A DNA stretch of 64,000 bases. It comes from Anthropogastromicrobium aceti. GTDB taxonomy: Bacteria; Bacillota; Clostridia; Lachnospirales; Lachnospiraceae. The translations under genes were made by a program, and so were the position numbers. Of the stretch, positions 1 through 9,985 are shown piece by piece. How positions within the stretch are numbered: position 1 is the stretch's first letter; each line of letters starts with the position of its first letter. Location of the stretch: NCBI RefSeq assembly GCF_025567095.1, contig NZ_JAOQJH010000016.1. One strand, written 5' to 3'. The notes under the pieces were generated by a model that saw only the letters and a program-made list of their open reading frames with translations, searched no databases and had not been told where the DNA came from.

Positions 1-124
1 TCCCCATTCAGAAATCTCCGGATCAAAGGATATTTGCTCCTCCCCGAAGCTTATCGCAGCTTATCACGTCTTTCATCGGCTCTTAGTGCCAAGGCATCCA
101 CCCTACGCTCTTACATGCTTGACC
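1..124 (-). rRNA. 23S ribosomal RNA, 5' end (partial)
   Basis: The reverse strand reads GGTCAAGC at the 5' end, then the conserved start of bacterial 23S rRNA (GTGGATGCCTTGGCAC, GCCGATGAAAGACGTG). Only about the first 124 nt are inside the window and the gene runs off the left edge. It follows the 5S gene on the same strand, so the operon order is 16S-5S-23S. The exact mature 5' end is approximate. Confidence 0.95.
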
Positions 125-588
125 ATAACCAGAATTGTATTTCATACATTCCAGCCGCACAGATAGCGTTCTGTGCTCCCTGGTCGCGGGTATTTCTTGG
201 TTCTTCTTGGTTTGTTTTTATTGGATAATCAATTTTACTTGATTATCACCTCGGATGTCTTGTTAAATATCTATAAGTTTTAACAATTGTGTTTGTATGC
301 AGTTTTCAAGGTACATGTCTGACTGATGTTATCAGTCATTAGGACACAAAAGATTTTCTTCTGTATTCTAATCACTGGTAAAAACCAGTACTTATAACAG
401 CATTTCCGTGCTGAAATCGGTTGGCATTCTGCTTTCGCCATGCCTGTTCTATATAATAGGAAGCGTTTTTTTCCATATTTTATTCCACTCAATAAATCGA
501 CTGTAACCGACCGTACTTAATGTACATTCCTGTATATTCTGTTTTGTCGGAATTTATGGAACGTCTCCTGAATTCTTTTTTTATAATC
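125..588 (-). other. 5S-23S spacer without a tRNA
   Basis: This AT-rich stretch between the 5S gene and the 23S start is part of the rRNA precursor. I looked for tRNA landmarks (T-loop GGTTCRA, acceptor CCA) on the minus strand and saw none. A small hairpin is formed by TGACTGATGTTATCAGTCA near 319-337. No protein gene is supported. Confidence 0.6.
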
Positions 589-703
589 CGGCAGCCACCT
601 GCTCTCCCATGCCGTCTCCAGCATAGTACCATCGGCCTCCTGGGTCTTAACCATCGTGTTCGGGATGGGTACGGGTGTTTCCCCCAGGCGCATCGCCACC
701 GGA
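588..703 (-). rRNA. 5S ribosomal RNA
   Basis: The reverse complement contains the classic 5S signature ACCCGTACCCATCCCGAAC followed by ACGATGGTTAAGACC and a matching terminal helix (GGTGGCGATGCG at the 5' side, GCAGGTGGCTGCC at the 3' side). The length of about 115 nt is normal. Its place between 16S and 23S is unusual because bacterial operons normally run 16S-23S-5S. The ends are estimated from the helix. Confidence 0.93.
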
Positions 704-763
704 AAGTTCGTTACCAATCTCTTGATAACTAAACAGTATAACCAGTCCTTACTTGTTTCTTTT

Positions 764-2286
<1,523 letters not shown>

Positions 2287-2508
2287 TTCTCTGTCCAGTT
2301 CTGCGCTAACGCATTCCTGTCCGTTTGTGTGTCTTACTTAAAAGACTTTACTGTTTTTATAGGTTGTAGTTTATACTACGCTAAAAATTTCACTCGCCTG
2401 ACCACTTTCGTGATCCGGCTTTTTAAGAAATCTTCAGGGTTGGTTATACTGTTCAATTATCAAGGTTCTTTGTGATTTTTTCTTTGCCGTCTCAGCGACA
2501 GCTCATAT

Positions 2509-2537
2509 AATATATCACAGTTGCTTGCGTTTGTCAA
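2509..2537 (-). promoter_or_regulatory. rRNA operon promoter P2
   Basis: On the minus strand: TTGACA (2532-2537), a 17-nt spacer, TATATT (2509-2514). This is a near-consensus sigma-A promoter pointing into the 16S gene, about 220 nt upstream of the mature 5' end. It is the downstream member of a tandem pair, as is usual for rRNA operons. Confidence 0.85.
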
Positions 2538-2666
2538 GCACTTTTTTCAACTTTTTTCAATTCATTGTTTTTAATGATTTTGAATTGTTTTTGTTATTGC
2601 TACAATTCTCATTATTGTTTCTGAATTGTTTTTGTTGTGTCTGTGTTGTTTTCAGCGACGTTGACT

Positions 2667-2695
2667 ATAATACCACTCTTCAAAGAGTTTGTCAA
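2667..2695 (-). promoter_or_regulatory. rRNA operon promoter P1
   Basis: On the minus strand: TTGACA (2690-2695), a 17-nt spacer, TATTAT (2667-2672). It lies 158 bp upstream of P2 and is followed by A-rich DNA. It lies just downstream of the terminator at 2767-2805, so the rRNA operon has its own start points independent of the RNA gene further upstream. Confidence 0.85.
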
Positions 2696-2766
2696 CAAGT
2701 TTTTTCATTTTTTTGCAGCTTGAAAGCAGCAAAGAAATAATATCTTCGCTTTTATTCCCAAACACC

Positions 2767-2805
2767 AAAAAAGCGGGTACCGATTCTTTTTCTTCGATAC
2801 CCGCT
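2767..2805 (-). terminator. Intrinsic terminator of RNA copy 1
   Basis: On the minus strand AGCGGGTATCGA (2794-2805) pairs with TCGGTACCCGCT (2772-2783) over 12 bp, with a 10-nt A-rich loop and then a U tract (2767-2771). Confidence 0.9.
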
Positions 2806-2806
2806 C

Positions 2807-2824
2807 TCAAACCTCGTTATCCAT
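2807..2824 (-). CDS. Five-codon mini-ORF before the terminator (MDNEV)
   Basis: ATG GAT AAC GAG GTT TGA, preceded by AAGAGG (2834-2839) at good Shine-Dalgarno spacing. The stop codon lies 1 nt before the terminator stem. The homologous position in copy 2 also encodes five residues (MDEIV), which argues that its length and placement are kept. Whether it is translated is unproven. Confidence 0.45.
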   Translation of the reverse strand: MDNEV

Positions 2825-3367
2825 TGGACAATACCTCTTTCTTTGGCTGTCAACTTTTCAGGTTTAGGAATAAGATTTCTTTTTTGGTTCTTTCGCCTTT
2901 TCTTATCCGCTTTGCTTTTACTATTTAGTTGTTTGTTGATTCATCCTGCAAGAACATCTTTTTCTTTTTTGATTTTTGTTTTTCTGCCTGCATTTCTTTG
3001 ATAAGATAGACTATTCTGTGATACAAATACCTCTCATCATGTTTCCGAGATACAAATACCACGTTTTTCTATCGGCTTCCCTTCGATTCTTTTCTTTCTC
3101 TTTGGGGTTCCTCTTATTTGTTTTCTCTTCACAAATAAGAAATCTTTGATTGCTTTTGGCAGATTTGAAAATCCATTCCGTGCCGAATCTTTTTTCCTAT
3201 GTTTCATTTACTTTTATTGTACTGATCATTTTGTTTTGATATCATTATGTATCTGATCATTTTTTATTAAGTAATGAAACGAAGCTTAATTGTACTTTGG
3301 ACCGTACCTCCTTTTCTGGGTTTCCCTCCCTATTTTTTTTGGATGTTTATTTCTTTGTTGTGACTTC

Positions 3368-3396
3368 ATTATAGCCTACGCTTCCTATTTTGTCAA
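3368..3396 (-). promoter_or_regulatory. Consensus promoter of RNA copy 1
   Basis: On the minus strand: TTGACA (3391-3396), 17-nt spacer, TATAAT (3368-3373). Both hexamers are perfect. The expected start is near 3361. The flanking sequence (AAGTACTTGACAAAATAG) closely matches the promoter at 39213-39241. Confidence 0.9.
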
Positions 3397-3546
3397 GTAC
3401 TTTTTAAAAATATTTTTAAGTTTTTCTTTATCTTTTCTTAATTGTGTAAATTGTATAGAATTATTTAAACAGTTTCAAAATACTTACTAGCTGTGATGCG
3501 TATCAACTCCATTGTTGACTGAATCTTTTTAAATTTACCAGCAGCA

Positions 3547-3562
3547 ATTCAGAGCCACACCT
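3547..3562. repeat. Possible remnant of the MITE-like repeat end
   Basis: ATTCAGAGCCACACCTCGAC resembles the inverted-repeat end of the elements at 15175 and 56461 (ATTCAGAGCC, followed in one copy by GTACCTCGATT). Only one end is recognisable, so it may be a decayed half copy or chance similarity. Confidence 0.3.
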
Positions 3563-3595
3563 CGACTTTACATTATTCTGAATCTGAATCGTTAC

Positions 3596-3640
3596 AAAAA
3601 GAGCCTTGGTTCTACAGCCCATGCCTTGAACCAAAGCCCT
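3596..3640 (-). terminator. Terminator after the HAD phosphatase gene
   Basis: On the minus strand GGGCTTTGGTTC pairs with GAACCAAGGCTC (G-U allowed), followed by TTTTTG. It lies about 57 nt after the stop codon at 3697 and ends the kinase-regulator-phosphatase run. Confidence 0.75.
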
Positions 3641-3696
3641 ATATACTTCTCTAAACTTAGTTTCCGTCTACTTAATGTAGCTTCATTTTCTTTCAA

Positions 3697-4347
3697 TTAT
3701 TTCCAATTCAAAAGAATATTTTTTAAATCTTCTACGCTCTTAGCAATCTTCGTAGCACCTGCTTCTTCTAATTCCTCACGGCTTCCATATCCGTACAGAA
3801 CACCTACACTGTCAATTCCCATTGCCTGTGCTCCCTTTACGTCATAGCTTCGATCACCAACCATGACAGCCTCAGACAAATCTGAAATATTCATCTGCTC
3901 CAGCGCATATGCTAAAACCTCTGCCTTATTAGTTCTTCCCTCATCCATCGTAGCGCCGGCCATTACCTTTATATAATCACGGATATGAAAATGACGCAGC
4001 ACAATATCAGCAAATGCTTCTGGCTTTGAGGTTGCCATCGCAAGAAAATACCCTTTATCCTGAAGTTCTTTTAGCATTTCTTCAATGCCCGGATAAATTT
4101 CATTTTCGTAAATCCCAGTCGGCTGAAAATACTCACGAAAAGCAGCAACAGCTTCCCTTGCCTGCTCATCATTCATACCATACCTGTCACGATACGTATC
4201 TAAAAGCGGCGGTCCGATAAAAAATGTCAGATCATGGTAATCAGCTTCAATTCCAAAATGTGCTAGTCCCCTTGCCGCTGATTTGCAGATTCCTTCCATC
4301 GGATCTGTCAACGTACCGTCTAAATCAAATAAAATGTACTTTTTCAT
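3697..4347 (-). CDS. HAD-family phosphatase (phosphoglycolate phosphatase-like)
   Basis: A 216-residue soluble hydrolase of the haloacid dehalogenase superfamily. Motif I is FDLDGTLTD near residues 6-14 (nucleophile and acid/base Asp). A threonine/serine motif II is seen in MATSKPE, and motifs III/IV end in MVGDRSYDVKGA. A helical cap lies between motifs I and II. This layout is typical of Gph/PMP-phosphatase-like enzymes that act on small phosphorylated metabolites; the substrate cannot be told. I chose the ATG at 4347, behind AAAGGAAAAGGAATAAGT, over an upstream TTG that would overlap the preceding stop. It is the last gene after the two-component pair, with 35 nt between. Confidence 0.85.
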   Translation of the reverse strand: MKKYILFDLDGTLTDPMEGICKSAARGLAHFGIEADYHDLTFFIGPPLLDTYRDRYGMNDEQAREAVAAFREYFQPTGIYENEIYPGIEEMLKELQDKGYFLAMATSKPEAFADIVLRHFHIRDYIKVMAGATMDEGRTNKAEVLAYALEQMNISDLSEAVMVGDRSYDVKGAQAMGIDSVGVLYGYGSREELEEAGATKIAKSVEDLKNILLNWK

Positions 4348-4382
4348 ACTTATTCCTTTTCCTTTAAAATATCGTAATAAAA

Positions 4383-5072
4383 TCAAACCTTAAAGCGATA
4401 GCCTACACCCCAGATCGTTTCAATATACTGCGGCTTGGAGGTATCATATTCAATCTTTTCGCGAATCTTCTTAATATGAACAGTTACAGTTGCAATATCA
4501 CCGATTGATGCCATATCCCAGATTTCACGAAACAGCTCATCTTTTGTGAAAACATGATTCGGATTTTCAGCAAGAAACGTCAACAGATCAAATTCCTTTG
4601 TTGTAAATGCCTTTTCCTCACCATTTACCCACACACGGCGCGCTGTTTTGTCAATCTTGATTCCTCTAATCTCCACAATATCATTTTGCTGTGCATTGCT
4701 GCCAACTAATCTCTGATAACGTGCCATATGTGCCTTTACTCTTGCAACAAGCTCACTTGGGCTAAATGGCTTTGTCATATAGTCATCGGCACCAAGACCA
4801 AGACCTCTTATCTTATCAATATCATCCTTCTTTGCCGAAACCATTATAATAGGTGTATTCTTGTGCTCACGAATCTTCTTGCAGATATCAAATCCATCAA
4901 TTCCTGGAAGCATCAGATCTAAAATGATCAGATTAAAATCTTCTTTGAGTGCACGTTCAAGTCCACTAGTACCAGATGTTTCAATCTCAACCTCAAATCC
5001 AGAAAGCTCAAGATAATCTCTTTCTAACTCTGCAATGCTAATTTCATCTTCTATTATTAATATACTTGCCAT
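4383..5072 (-). CDS. OmpR/PhoB-family response regulator
   Basis: 229 residues. The N-terminal receiver domain (about 1-118) starts ILIIEDE, with the phosphoacceptor Asp in LIILDLMLPG, the conserved Thr/Ser in IMVSAK and Lys in DDYMTKPFSP. The C-terminal winged-helix DNA-binding domain (about 130-229) ends in the usual YIETIWGVGYRFKV. The start at 5072 follows GGAAGGA. It is one base from the stop of the histidine kinase, so the two form a cognate pair and are probably translationally coupled. The regulated genes are unknown; the HAD phosphatase gene is directly downstream. Confidence 0.95.
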   Translation of the reverse strand: MASILIIEDEISIAELERDYLELSGFEVEIETSGTSGLERALKEDFNLIILDLMLPGIDGFDICKKIREHKNTPIIMVSAKKDDIDKIRGLGLGADDYMTKPFSPSELVARVKAHMARYQRLVGSNAQQNDIVEIRGIKIDKTARRVWVNGEEKAFTTKEFDLLTFLAENPNHVFTKDELFREIWDMASIGDIATVTVHIKKIREKIEYDTSKPQYIETIWGVGYRFKV

Positions 5073-5073
5073 G

Positions 5074-6813
5074 TCATTCCTTCCTTTCTTTTCCACGCAT
5101 CTGCATTATATGCGTTGAATTTTTTGACGAATTATCCTGCGTAAATACAACCTTTCCTGTACCGCTTTCTTTCGTCACTTTTTGCTCTTTTGTTTTGGCT
5201 TCTTTTACTTTTGTTTCCTTTGTCTTAGTTTCTTTCGTCTTAGTTTCTTTCGTCTTAGTCTCTTTCGTCTTAGTCTCTTTTGTTTTTTCATCTGTATTGT
5301 CTGCCTCTGCTGACTCTACATTTTGTACATTTTCCTGATATTTTCTCAAAACAAAGTACACAACTGTTCCAGTACCTTCTTTACTTGAAGCCCAAACCTT
5401 TCCGCCATGATCCTCTAGTATCTTGCGCACAATAGAAAGGCCGATACCACTTCCGCCTTTTGCCGAATTACGTGATGAATCAGTACGGTAAAAACGATCA
5501 AATATATATGGAATATCCTTTGTCGCAATTCCTTTTCCATTATCCTCAATCTCAACCTGAATGAAATCACCTACATCTTTTATTCGCATATTGATAAAGC
5601 ACTGTGACTTGTCAAAGTATTTGCATGAATTACTTATGATGTTATTGACCACTCTTCGAATCTGCTCTGGATCAGCAATAACCATTACTTGTTCATCTAC
5701 ATAATTGGCATACTGGAATACAATATTTTTTGCACCAAGATCAAGTCCAACTTCTTCGGCACAATCTCCAAAATAATCGCTGACATTGATTTTTCTAAAA
5801 TTGTATGGAATGCGATTAGTATCAATCTTTGAGTAAAATGTCAGTTCATCAATAAGGCGCTGCATATCGTTTGCCTTGTTGTAGACAGTTTTAAGATAAC
5901 GTTCCATCTTTTCTGGTGTATCAGCAACACCATCCATGATTCCTTCCACATATCCCTTGATAGATGTGATAGGTGTTTTCAAATCATGCGAGATATTACT
6001 AATCAGCTCACGATTTTCGTTGTCAAAACGTATCTTCTCCTCTGCACTTTCCTTAAGGCGCTGTCTCATCTTCTCAAAATCTGTACAAAGCTGCCCCATC
6101 TCATCATTTGATGCAGCAGTCACCAAAAAATCAAGATTTCCTGACTTAATTTTCTCAGTGGCCAGGCGAAGCTCCTTAATAGGCTGTACAACTGAGCGGT
6201 AAATCCATGTTGTGAAAATACATGCCGTCAAAAATAGGATAAAAATCATTGCCAGCACAAACTGAACAACAAGCTGCTTTAACTCTGGAAGCCACTGATT
6301 AACCTTTACAAGTGTATATACCTGTGCACGGCTTCCATCTGCAAATTTGCTGTCAGCTGCCTTTCCAAGTATAGTATTCTCCTTACTCAGATATACAGTA
6401 CTAGTATCATCGGCTGCATCTATTGTTTCCTGTGACTCTCTTTCGATTGCCTCAATCTCTTCCTGCTTGAGAGGCTTATAGCTGTAGTAAATGTCCTCAT
6501 CCTTAAGAACAACTACATTAATAAATTCTCCTGCCTCCTTCTCACAGTACCTTTCCAGCATCTTTTTGTCTTCCAGCAACTGACTGTCTTCTTCTATTTC
6601 ATCCTGCAATTTCAGCTGTACATTGTTCATCAGCTGACTAAATAATTTATTATTATTAGGAAAAAAATCCGTAAGCTCTGCTGACACTCCATAGCTGTTC
6701 TGAATGATTACAAACTGATAGCGTACTAACACAACGCTAAATACACAAAATAAAAACAACGGTATTGCCATAATCATTAAAAATGATATGATCAGCTTAT
6801 TTTTCAGCTTCAT
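5074..6813 (-). CDS. Membrane sensor histidine kinase with KTKET-repeat tail
   Basis: 579 residues. TM1 about 8-30, an extracellular sensor region of about 150 residues, TM2 about 182-204, HAMP about 205-258, and dimerisation domain with the phosphoacceptor His276 in SNISHDLKTPITS. The HATPase domain runs to about residue 495 (N box SNSCKYFDKS, G1 DNGKGIA, G2 GSGIGLSI). Phosphotransfer is expected to the downstream regulator. The oddity is the tail: after the ATPase domain, residues 509-543 consist of a five-residue repeat (K-T-K-E-T) copied five or more times, then a polar end. The repeat is also visible in the DNA as a 15-bp unit. RBS AAAGGAGAG precedes the ATG. Confidence 0.93.
   Translation of the reverse strand: MKLKNKLIISFLMIMAIPLFLFCVFSVVLVRYQFVIIQNSYGVSAELTDFFPNNNKLFSQLMNNVQLKLQDEIEEDSQLLEDKKMLERYCEKEAGEFINVVVLKDEDIYYSYKPLKQEEIEAIERESQETIDAADDTSTVYLSKENTILGKAADSKFADGSRAQVYTLVKVNQWLPELKQLVVQFVLAMIFILFLTACIFTTWIYRSVVQPIKELRLATEKIKSGNLDFLVTAASNDEMGQLCTDFEKMRQRLKESAEEKIRFDNENRELISNISHDLKTPITSIKGYVEGIMDGVADTPEKMERYLKTVYNKANDMQRLIDELTFYSKIDTNRIPYNFRKINVSDYFGDCAEEVGLDLGAKNIVFQYANYVDEQVMVIADPEQIRRVVNNIISNSCKYFDKSQCFINMRIKDVGDFIQVEIEDNGKGIATKDIPYIFDRFYRTDSSRNSAKGGSGIGLSIVRKILEDHGGKVWASSKEGTGTVVYFVLRKYQENVQNVESAEADNTDEKTKETKTKETKTKETKTKETKTKETKVKEAKTKEQKVTKESGTGKVVFTQDNSSKNSTHIMQMRGKERKE
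5185..5289 (-). repeat. 15-bp coding tandem repeat in the kinase tail
   Basis: Near-identical 15-bp units (AAAGAAACTAAGACG on the minus strand) repeated about five times in frame, then degenerating. It encodes the charged K-T-K-E-T tail. Such arrays change copy number easily by slippage. Confidence 0.85.
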
Positions 6814-6893
6814 GGCACTCTCCTTTCTTTTGTTTTACCAGCTTGTCTGCTCAAAATTTATGAGCTTTCTCGATAACTGGATGCCATAAGCTT

Positions 6894-6899
6894 ATTATA
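6894..6899 (-). promoter_or_regulatory. Candidate -10 element for the two-component operon
   Basis: A perfect TATAAT on the minus strand about 80 nt upstream of the kinase ATG. No convincing -35 hexamer is seen at 16-18 nt, so this may be a regulated or weak promoter. Confidence 0.4.
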
Positions 6900-6961
6900 T
6901 CAGATTCTTCCTAATGCGTATCTAAAAAATGAGCGAATGATTCTAAAAAAAATATAAAATG

Positions 6962-7675
6962 CTATGCTTCATCCCGCCCTGAGCTGAGTGCAAATCCGTA
7001 GACTTGCTGTACTCCCGCCGCGAGAAGTGCTTTAGCACATGATTCCATGGTACTTCCTGTTGTATAAATATCATCGACAAGTATCACGCGTTTATATGCC
7101 TGTGCCCGTTTTTTATCTGCTGTAAATGCATTTTCAAGATTTTTCTGACGCATCGCACTGTCGAGATCTTTTTGCGGACATGTCTTTTTGACACGAATTA
7201 GAACTTTTGTGTCAATTGGAAGTGACCACTCTTCTCCTATTCGCCTGGCAATCTCCTCCGCCTGATTAAAACCACGCTTTTTTTGTCTTGATGGATGAAG
7301 CGGAATAGGAATTAAGCAGTCACACTGCCATCGCATAATAGTATCTCGATACTCATGAGCTGCCTCGCTGCAAGGGTAGTCAAGAAGCTGTCTTTCATTA
7401 TGATACTTTACATGAAAGATCATTTTGTGAACCCATTCCTGCCTGTAATCATATCCAGTCAGGCTGCGGACAATGCAACGTTTCATTCTCATACAATCCT
7501 CACAATATTCCTTTTCTTCATTAAGCAGCAGACGACCACATTTTAAACAGCCCTTATCTGCTACCAAACGAAAATTTTTTCTGCAGGTATCACAAATCAT
7601 TTCTCCCCATGGGCTTACAATGTCTCTGCACACAGGACAGCGCCTTGGGAAAAACAACTCATCAAGCCAGCTCAT
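6962..7675 (-). CDS. comF: ComF family amidophosphoribosyltransferase-like protein
   Basis: 237 residues. N-terminal zinc-binding cysteines (FFPRRCPVC, MICDTCRKNF, GCLKCG, CEDC) precede a type I phosphoribosyltransferase fold with the PRPP loop VILVDDIYTTGST near residues 198-210. In Bacillus subtilis ComFC helps transformation DNA uptake together with a helicase; in many Firmicutes the family is found without a full competence system, and its exact reaction is not settled. It overlaps the end of recD2 by 14 nt and so shares its transcript, which supports a link to DNA handling. Confidence 0.92.
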   Translation of the reverse strand: MSWLDELFFPRRCPVCRDIVSPWGEMICDTCRKNFRLVADKGCLKCGRLLLNEEKEYCEDCMRMKRCIVRSLTGYDYRQEWVHKMIFHVKYHNERQLLDYPCSEAAHEYRDTIMRWQCDCLIPIPLHPSRQKKRGFNQAEEIARRIGEEWSLPIDTKVLIRVKKTCPQKDLDSAMRQKNLENAFTADKKRAQAYKRVILVDDIYTTGSTMESCAKALLAAGVQQVYGFALSSGRDEA

Positions 7676-9878
7676 ATACCTCCTTTATCCGATCCTTTAA
7701 TCCGCTGTAACGTTTTTGCTCCTGTTCATTTGCAATCATCTCCTGAAAAGTGTGCACACTTCCCACAATGCAAACGCAGCTTTTCGCTCTTGTAACTCCC
7801 GTATAAAGCAGATTTCTGTTCATTAACATCCTTGGTCCTCCAAGAAGCGGCAAAATCACGGCCGGGTACTCACTTCCCTGTGATTTATGAATTGTAACGG
7901 CATAAGCTAGTTCCAATTCCTCTGCCTGCTTAAACTCATATTCAACACGGCGTCCTTCCTCAAACTCAACTGTAATCCTTTCCGTATAGGAATTTATTTC
8001 CCTCACAATTCCCATATCTCCATTGAATACGCCGACACCCTCATCAAGCGGCATACGATAACTATTTAACACCTTCCACTCCATCTGGTAATTGTTTTTG
8101 ATCTGCATGACTTTATCACCCTCACGCAAAATAAAACTGCCAACAGTAAGTTCCTGCTTAGAAGGATCCGGCGGATTCAGTGCTTCCTGCAAAGCAGCAT
8201 TTAGCTGTTCCACACCAAGAAGACCTTTTCTCATCGGTGTTAATACCTGAATGTCACGTGTGCTGCTGTTTACATAATTAGGAAGCTTATCCTTTAAAAG
8301 CGTGATTGTCGCGCCGATGATATTTCCTGGATTATCGCGCTTAATAAAAAGAAAATCGCGGCTTCCGGGTCTTGGCTCCACCATCTCTCCAGCATTAATT
8401 CGGTGCGCATTCATGATGATATCACTCTCTGCTGCCTGTCTAAAAATTTTCTCAAGGCGTACAACTGGAAACGCATCTGAATAGATCATATCGCGCAGTA
8501 CATTTCCAGGGCCTACGCTTGGAAGCTGATTCACATCACCTACAAGAATCAGACGCATTCCAGGAACTAGTGCACGAAGAAGTGATTTCATTAAAAAGAT
8601 ATCAACCATTGATACCTCATCAATAATCACAACATCTGTCTCAAGTGGATTATCTTCATTTCGTCCAAATGATGTTGCACCCTCGCCCACCATTCCAGAA
8701 AGCTCCAGAAGACGATGCACAGTTTTTGCTTCACATCCTGTTGCCTCCTTCATGCGCTTTGCCGCGCGTCCAGTCGGTGCAGCCAATAAAATATCCAGAC
8801 CTTCCTTCTCAAAATAGCGAATTATTGTTCGTATCGTTGTTGTCTTTCCTGTTCCAGGTCCTCCGGTAATGATTGTCAGACCATTATTGACTGCTTCCGA
8901 TACGGCAAGGCGCTGACGCTCATCAAGTGCAATATCCTGCTCTGTTTCAATTGCCTTGATTTTTGCCGCAATCTCATCAGATGTAATCGTATCCTTTATA
9001 TTCAAATCCTTAAGCATCTGTGCAATCGTCAGCTCTGTATAGTAGCTTACAGAGGAATACACCATCTGAATATCTTCTTTTGTCTTAACGACAATTTTCT
9101 TATCCATGATCAGATCCATGATGCGGTCATTCATAGAATCAATCTCCACACCAAGAAGACGTCTGGCCTCCTGCATAAGCTGATCCATTGGAAGACACGT
9201 ATGTCCCTGTCCTGTTGCCTGTTCAAGCACATACAAGATTCCACTCCTGATACGAAAATCAGAATCTGGCAAGATTCCAGCTTTCGATGCTATCTCATCA
9301 GCAATACGAAAACCTACACCGTCAATGTCATCTGCAAGCTTATAAGGATTTTCACGAATCACCTGATATAAGCGACCCTGATAAAAATTGTATATTTTCA
9401 TGCCAAGGTTCTGAGTTATGCCATATTGCTGTAAAAACAGCATTGCCTGACGAAGATCCCTCTTTCCTGCAACGGCACCTGAAATTTCCAGTGCCTTTCT
9501 CATGCTGATTCCCTTCACCTCTGCTAAGCGCTCAGGTTCTTCTTCCATAATGCGAAATGTATCATCACCAAACTTTTTGACAATTCTTGTCGCTAACGCC
9601 TCTCCAATTCCCTTTATTGCACCGGAACTTAAATATTTTAATGTCGAAGCTGCGTCACTCGGCGCGGTAAATTCATACTCCTGAACACGAAGCTGTTTTC
9701 CATAAATCGGATGAACATTCATCTCCCCACGCGCAGTTAAATATTCTCCCTCGGACACATCAGGAAAAACGCCAACAAGAAACTCCTCCTTGTTTCCCTC
9801 CTTCATACAAAGTACCGAGTAACCGTTTTCTTCATTGCGAAAGACAATCCGGTCTATATATCCCTGTAACTCTACCAT
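7662..9878 (-). CDS. recD2: RecD2-type ATP-dependent DNA helicase
   Basis: 738 residues, the usual length for RecD2 (the RecD-like helicase of bacteria that use AddAB rather than RecBCD). The N-terminal OB-like and helix-hairpin-helix region (GIGEALATRIVKKFG and neighbours) is followed by superfamily 1 motor domains: Walker A TGGPGTGKTTT near 345, DEVSMVD near 425, a Q-rich motif III (LVGDVNQLPSVGPG), and C-terminal UvrD-like motif TIHKSQGSEYP. It is a 5'-3' helicase thought to act in DNA repair and replication-fork maintenance. It is preceded by the mreB terminator and overlaps comF. Confidence 0.96.
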   Translation of the reverse strand: MVELQGYIDRIVFRNEENGYSVLCMKEGNKEEFLVGVFPDVSEGEYLTARGEMNVHPIYGKQLRVQEYEFTAPSDAASTLKYLSSGAIKGIGEALATRIVKKFGDDTFRIMEEEPERLAEVKGISMRKALEISGAVAGKRDLRQAMLFLQQYGITQNLGMKIYNFYQGRLYQVIRENPYKLADDIDGVGFRIADEIASKAGILPDSDFRIRSGILYVLEQATGQGHTCLPMDQLMQEARRLLGVEIDSMNDRIMDLIMDKKIVVKTKEDIQMVYSSVSYYTELTIAQMLKDLNIKDTITSDEIAAKIKAIETEQDIALDERQRLAVSEAVNNGLTIITGGPGTGKTTTIRTIIRYFEKEGLDILLAAPTGRAAKRMKEATGCEAKTVHRLLELSGMVGEGATSFGRNEDNPLETDVVIIDEVSMVDIFLMKSLLRALVPGMRLILVGDVNQLPSVGPGNVLRDMIYSDAFPVVRLEKIFRQAAESDIIMNAHRINAGEMVEPRPGSRDFLFIKRDNPGNIIGATITLLKDKLPNYVNSSTRDIQVLTPMRKGLLGVEQLNAALQEALNPPDPSKQELTVGSFILREGDKVMQIKNNYQMEWKVLNSYRMPLDEGVGVFNGDMGIVREINSYTERITVEFEEGRRVEYEFKQAEELELAYAVTIHKSQGSEYPAVILPLLGGPRMLMNRNLLYTGVTRAKSCVCIVGSVHTFQEMIANEQEQKRYSGLKDRIKEVYELA

Positions 9879-9919
9879 TTTCTCACCCTTACATAGTGTT
9901 CCTGCATGAACAAAAACGA

Positions 9920-9957
9920 ACCGGCAAAGATGTTGCTTTTCGCCCTCTTTTGCCGGT
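9920..9957 (-). terminator. Terminator after mreB
   Basis: On the minus strand ACCGGCAAA (9949-9957) pairs with TTTGCCGGT (9920-9928), with a 20-nt loop, then TCGTTTTTG. It separates mreB from recD2. Confidence 0.7.
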
Positions 9958-9985
9958 CTGTCTCACTATATTACCTACTAACTTA

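Larger units (their letters stand above)
2767..3361 (-). ncRNA. Purine-rich RNA, copy 1, upstream of the rRNA operon
   Basis: This is a transcription unit without a long ORF, bounded by a consensus promoter (3368-3396) and a strong terminator (2767-2805); its predicted length is about 595 nt. It is homologous to the unit at 38589-39206: the promoter region (GACTTGACAAA-like, TATAATGAAGTCACAA), the first Shine-Dalgarno module (AAGGAGGTACGGTCC, 3299-3313), the last module (AAGAGGTATTGTCCAATGG) and the terminator stem are conserved, while the middle is diverged. In the first module the expected ATG is AAG. The last module encodes M-D-N-E-V-stop (2807-2824). A 12-bp direct repeat (GGTATTTGTATC) occurs at 3020-3031 and 3049-3060. 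I know of no described family that matches. Confidence 0.7.

Noticed and set aside
3290..3490. Phe/Leu-rich plus-strand ORFs in the RNA region (also 38821-39296)
   Set aside because: They are the complement of a purine-rich minus-strand RNA and hence T-rich; the minus-strand promoter and terminator explain the region.
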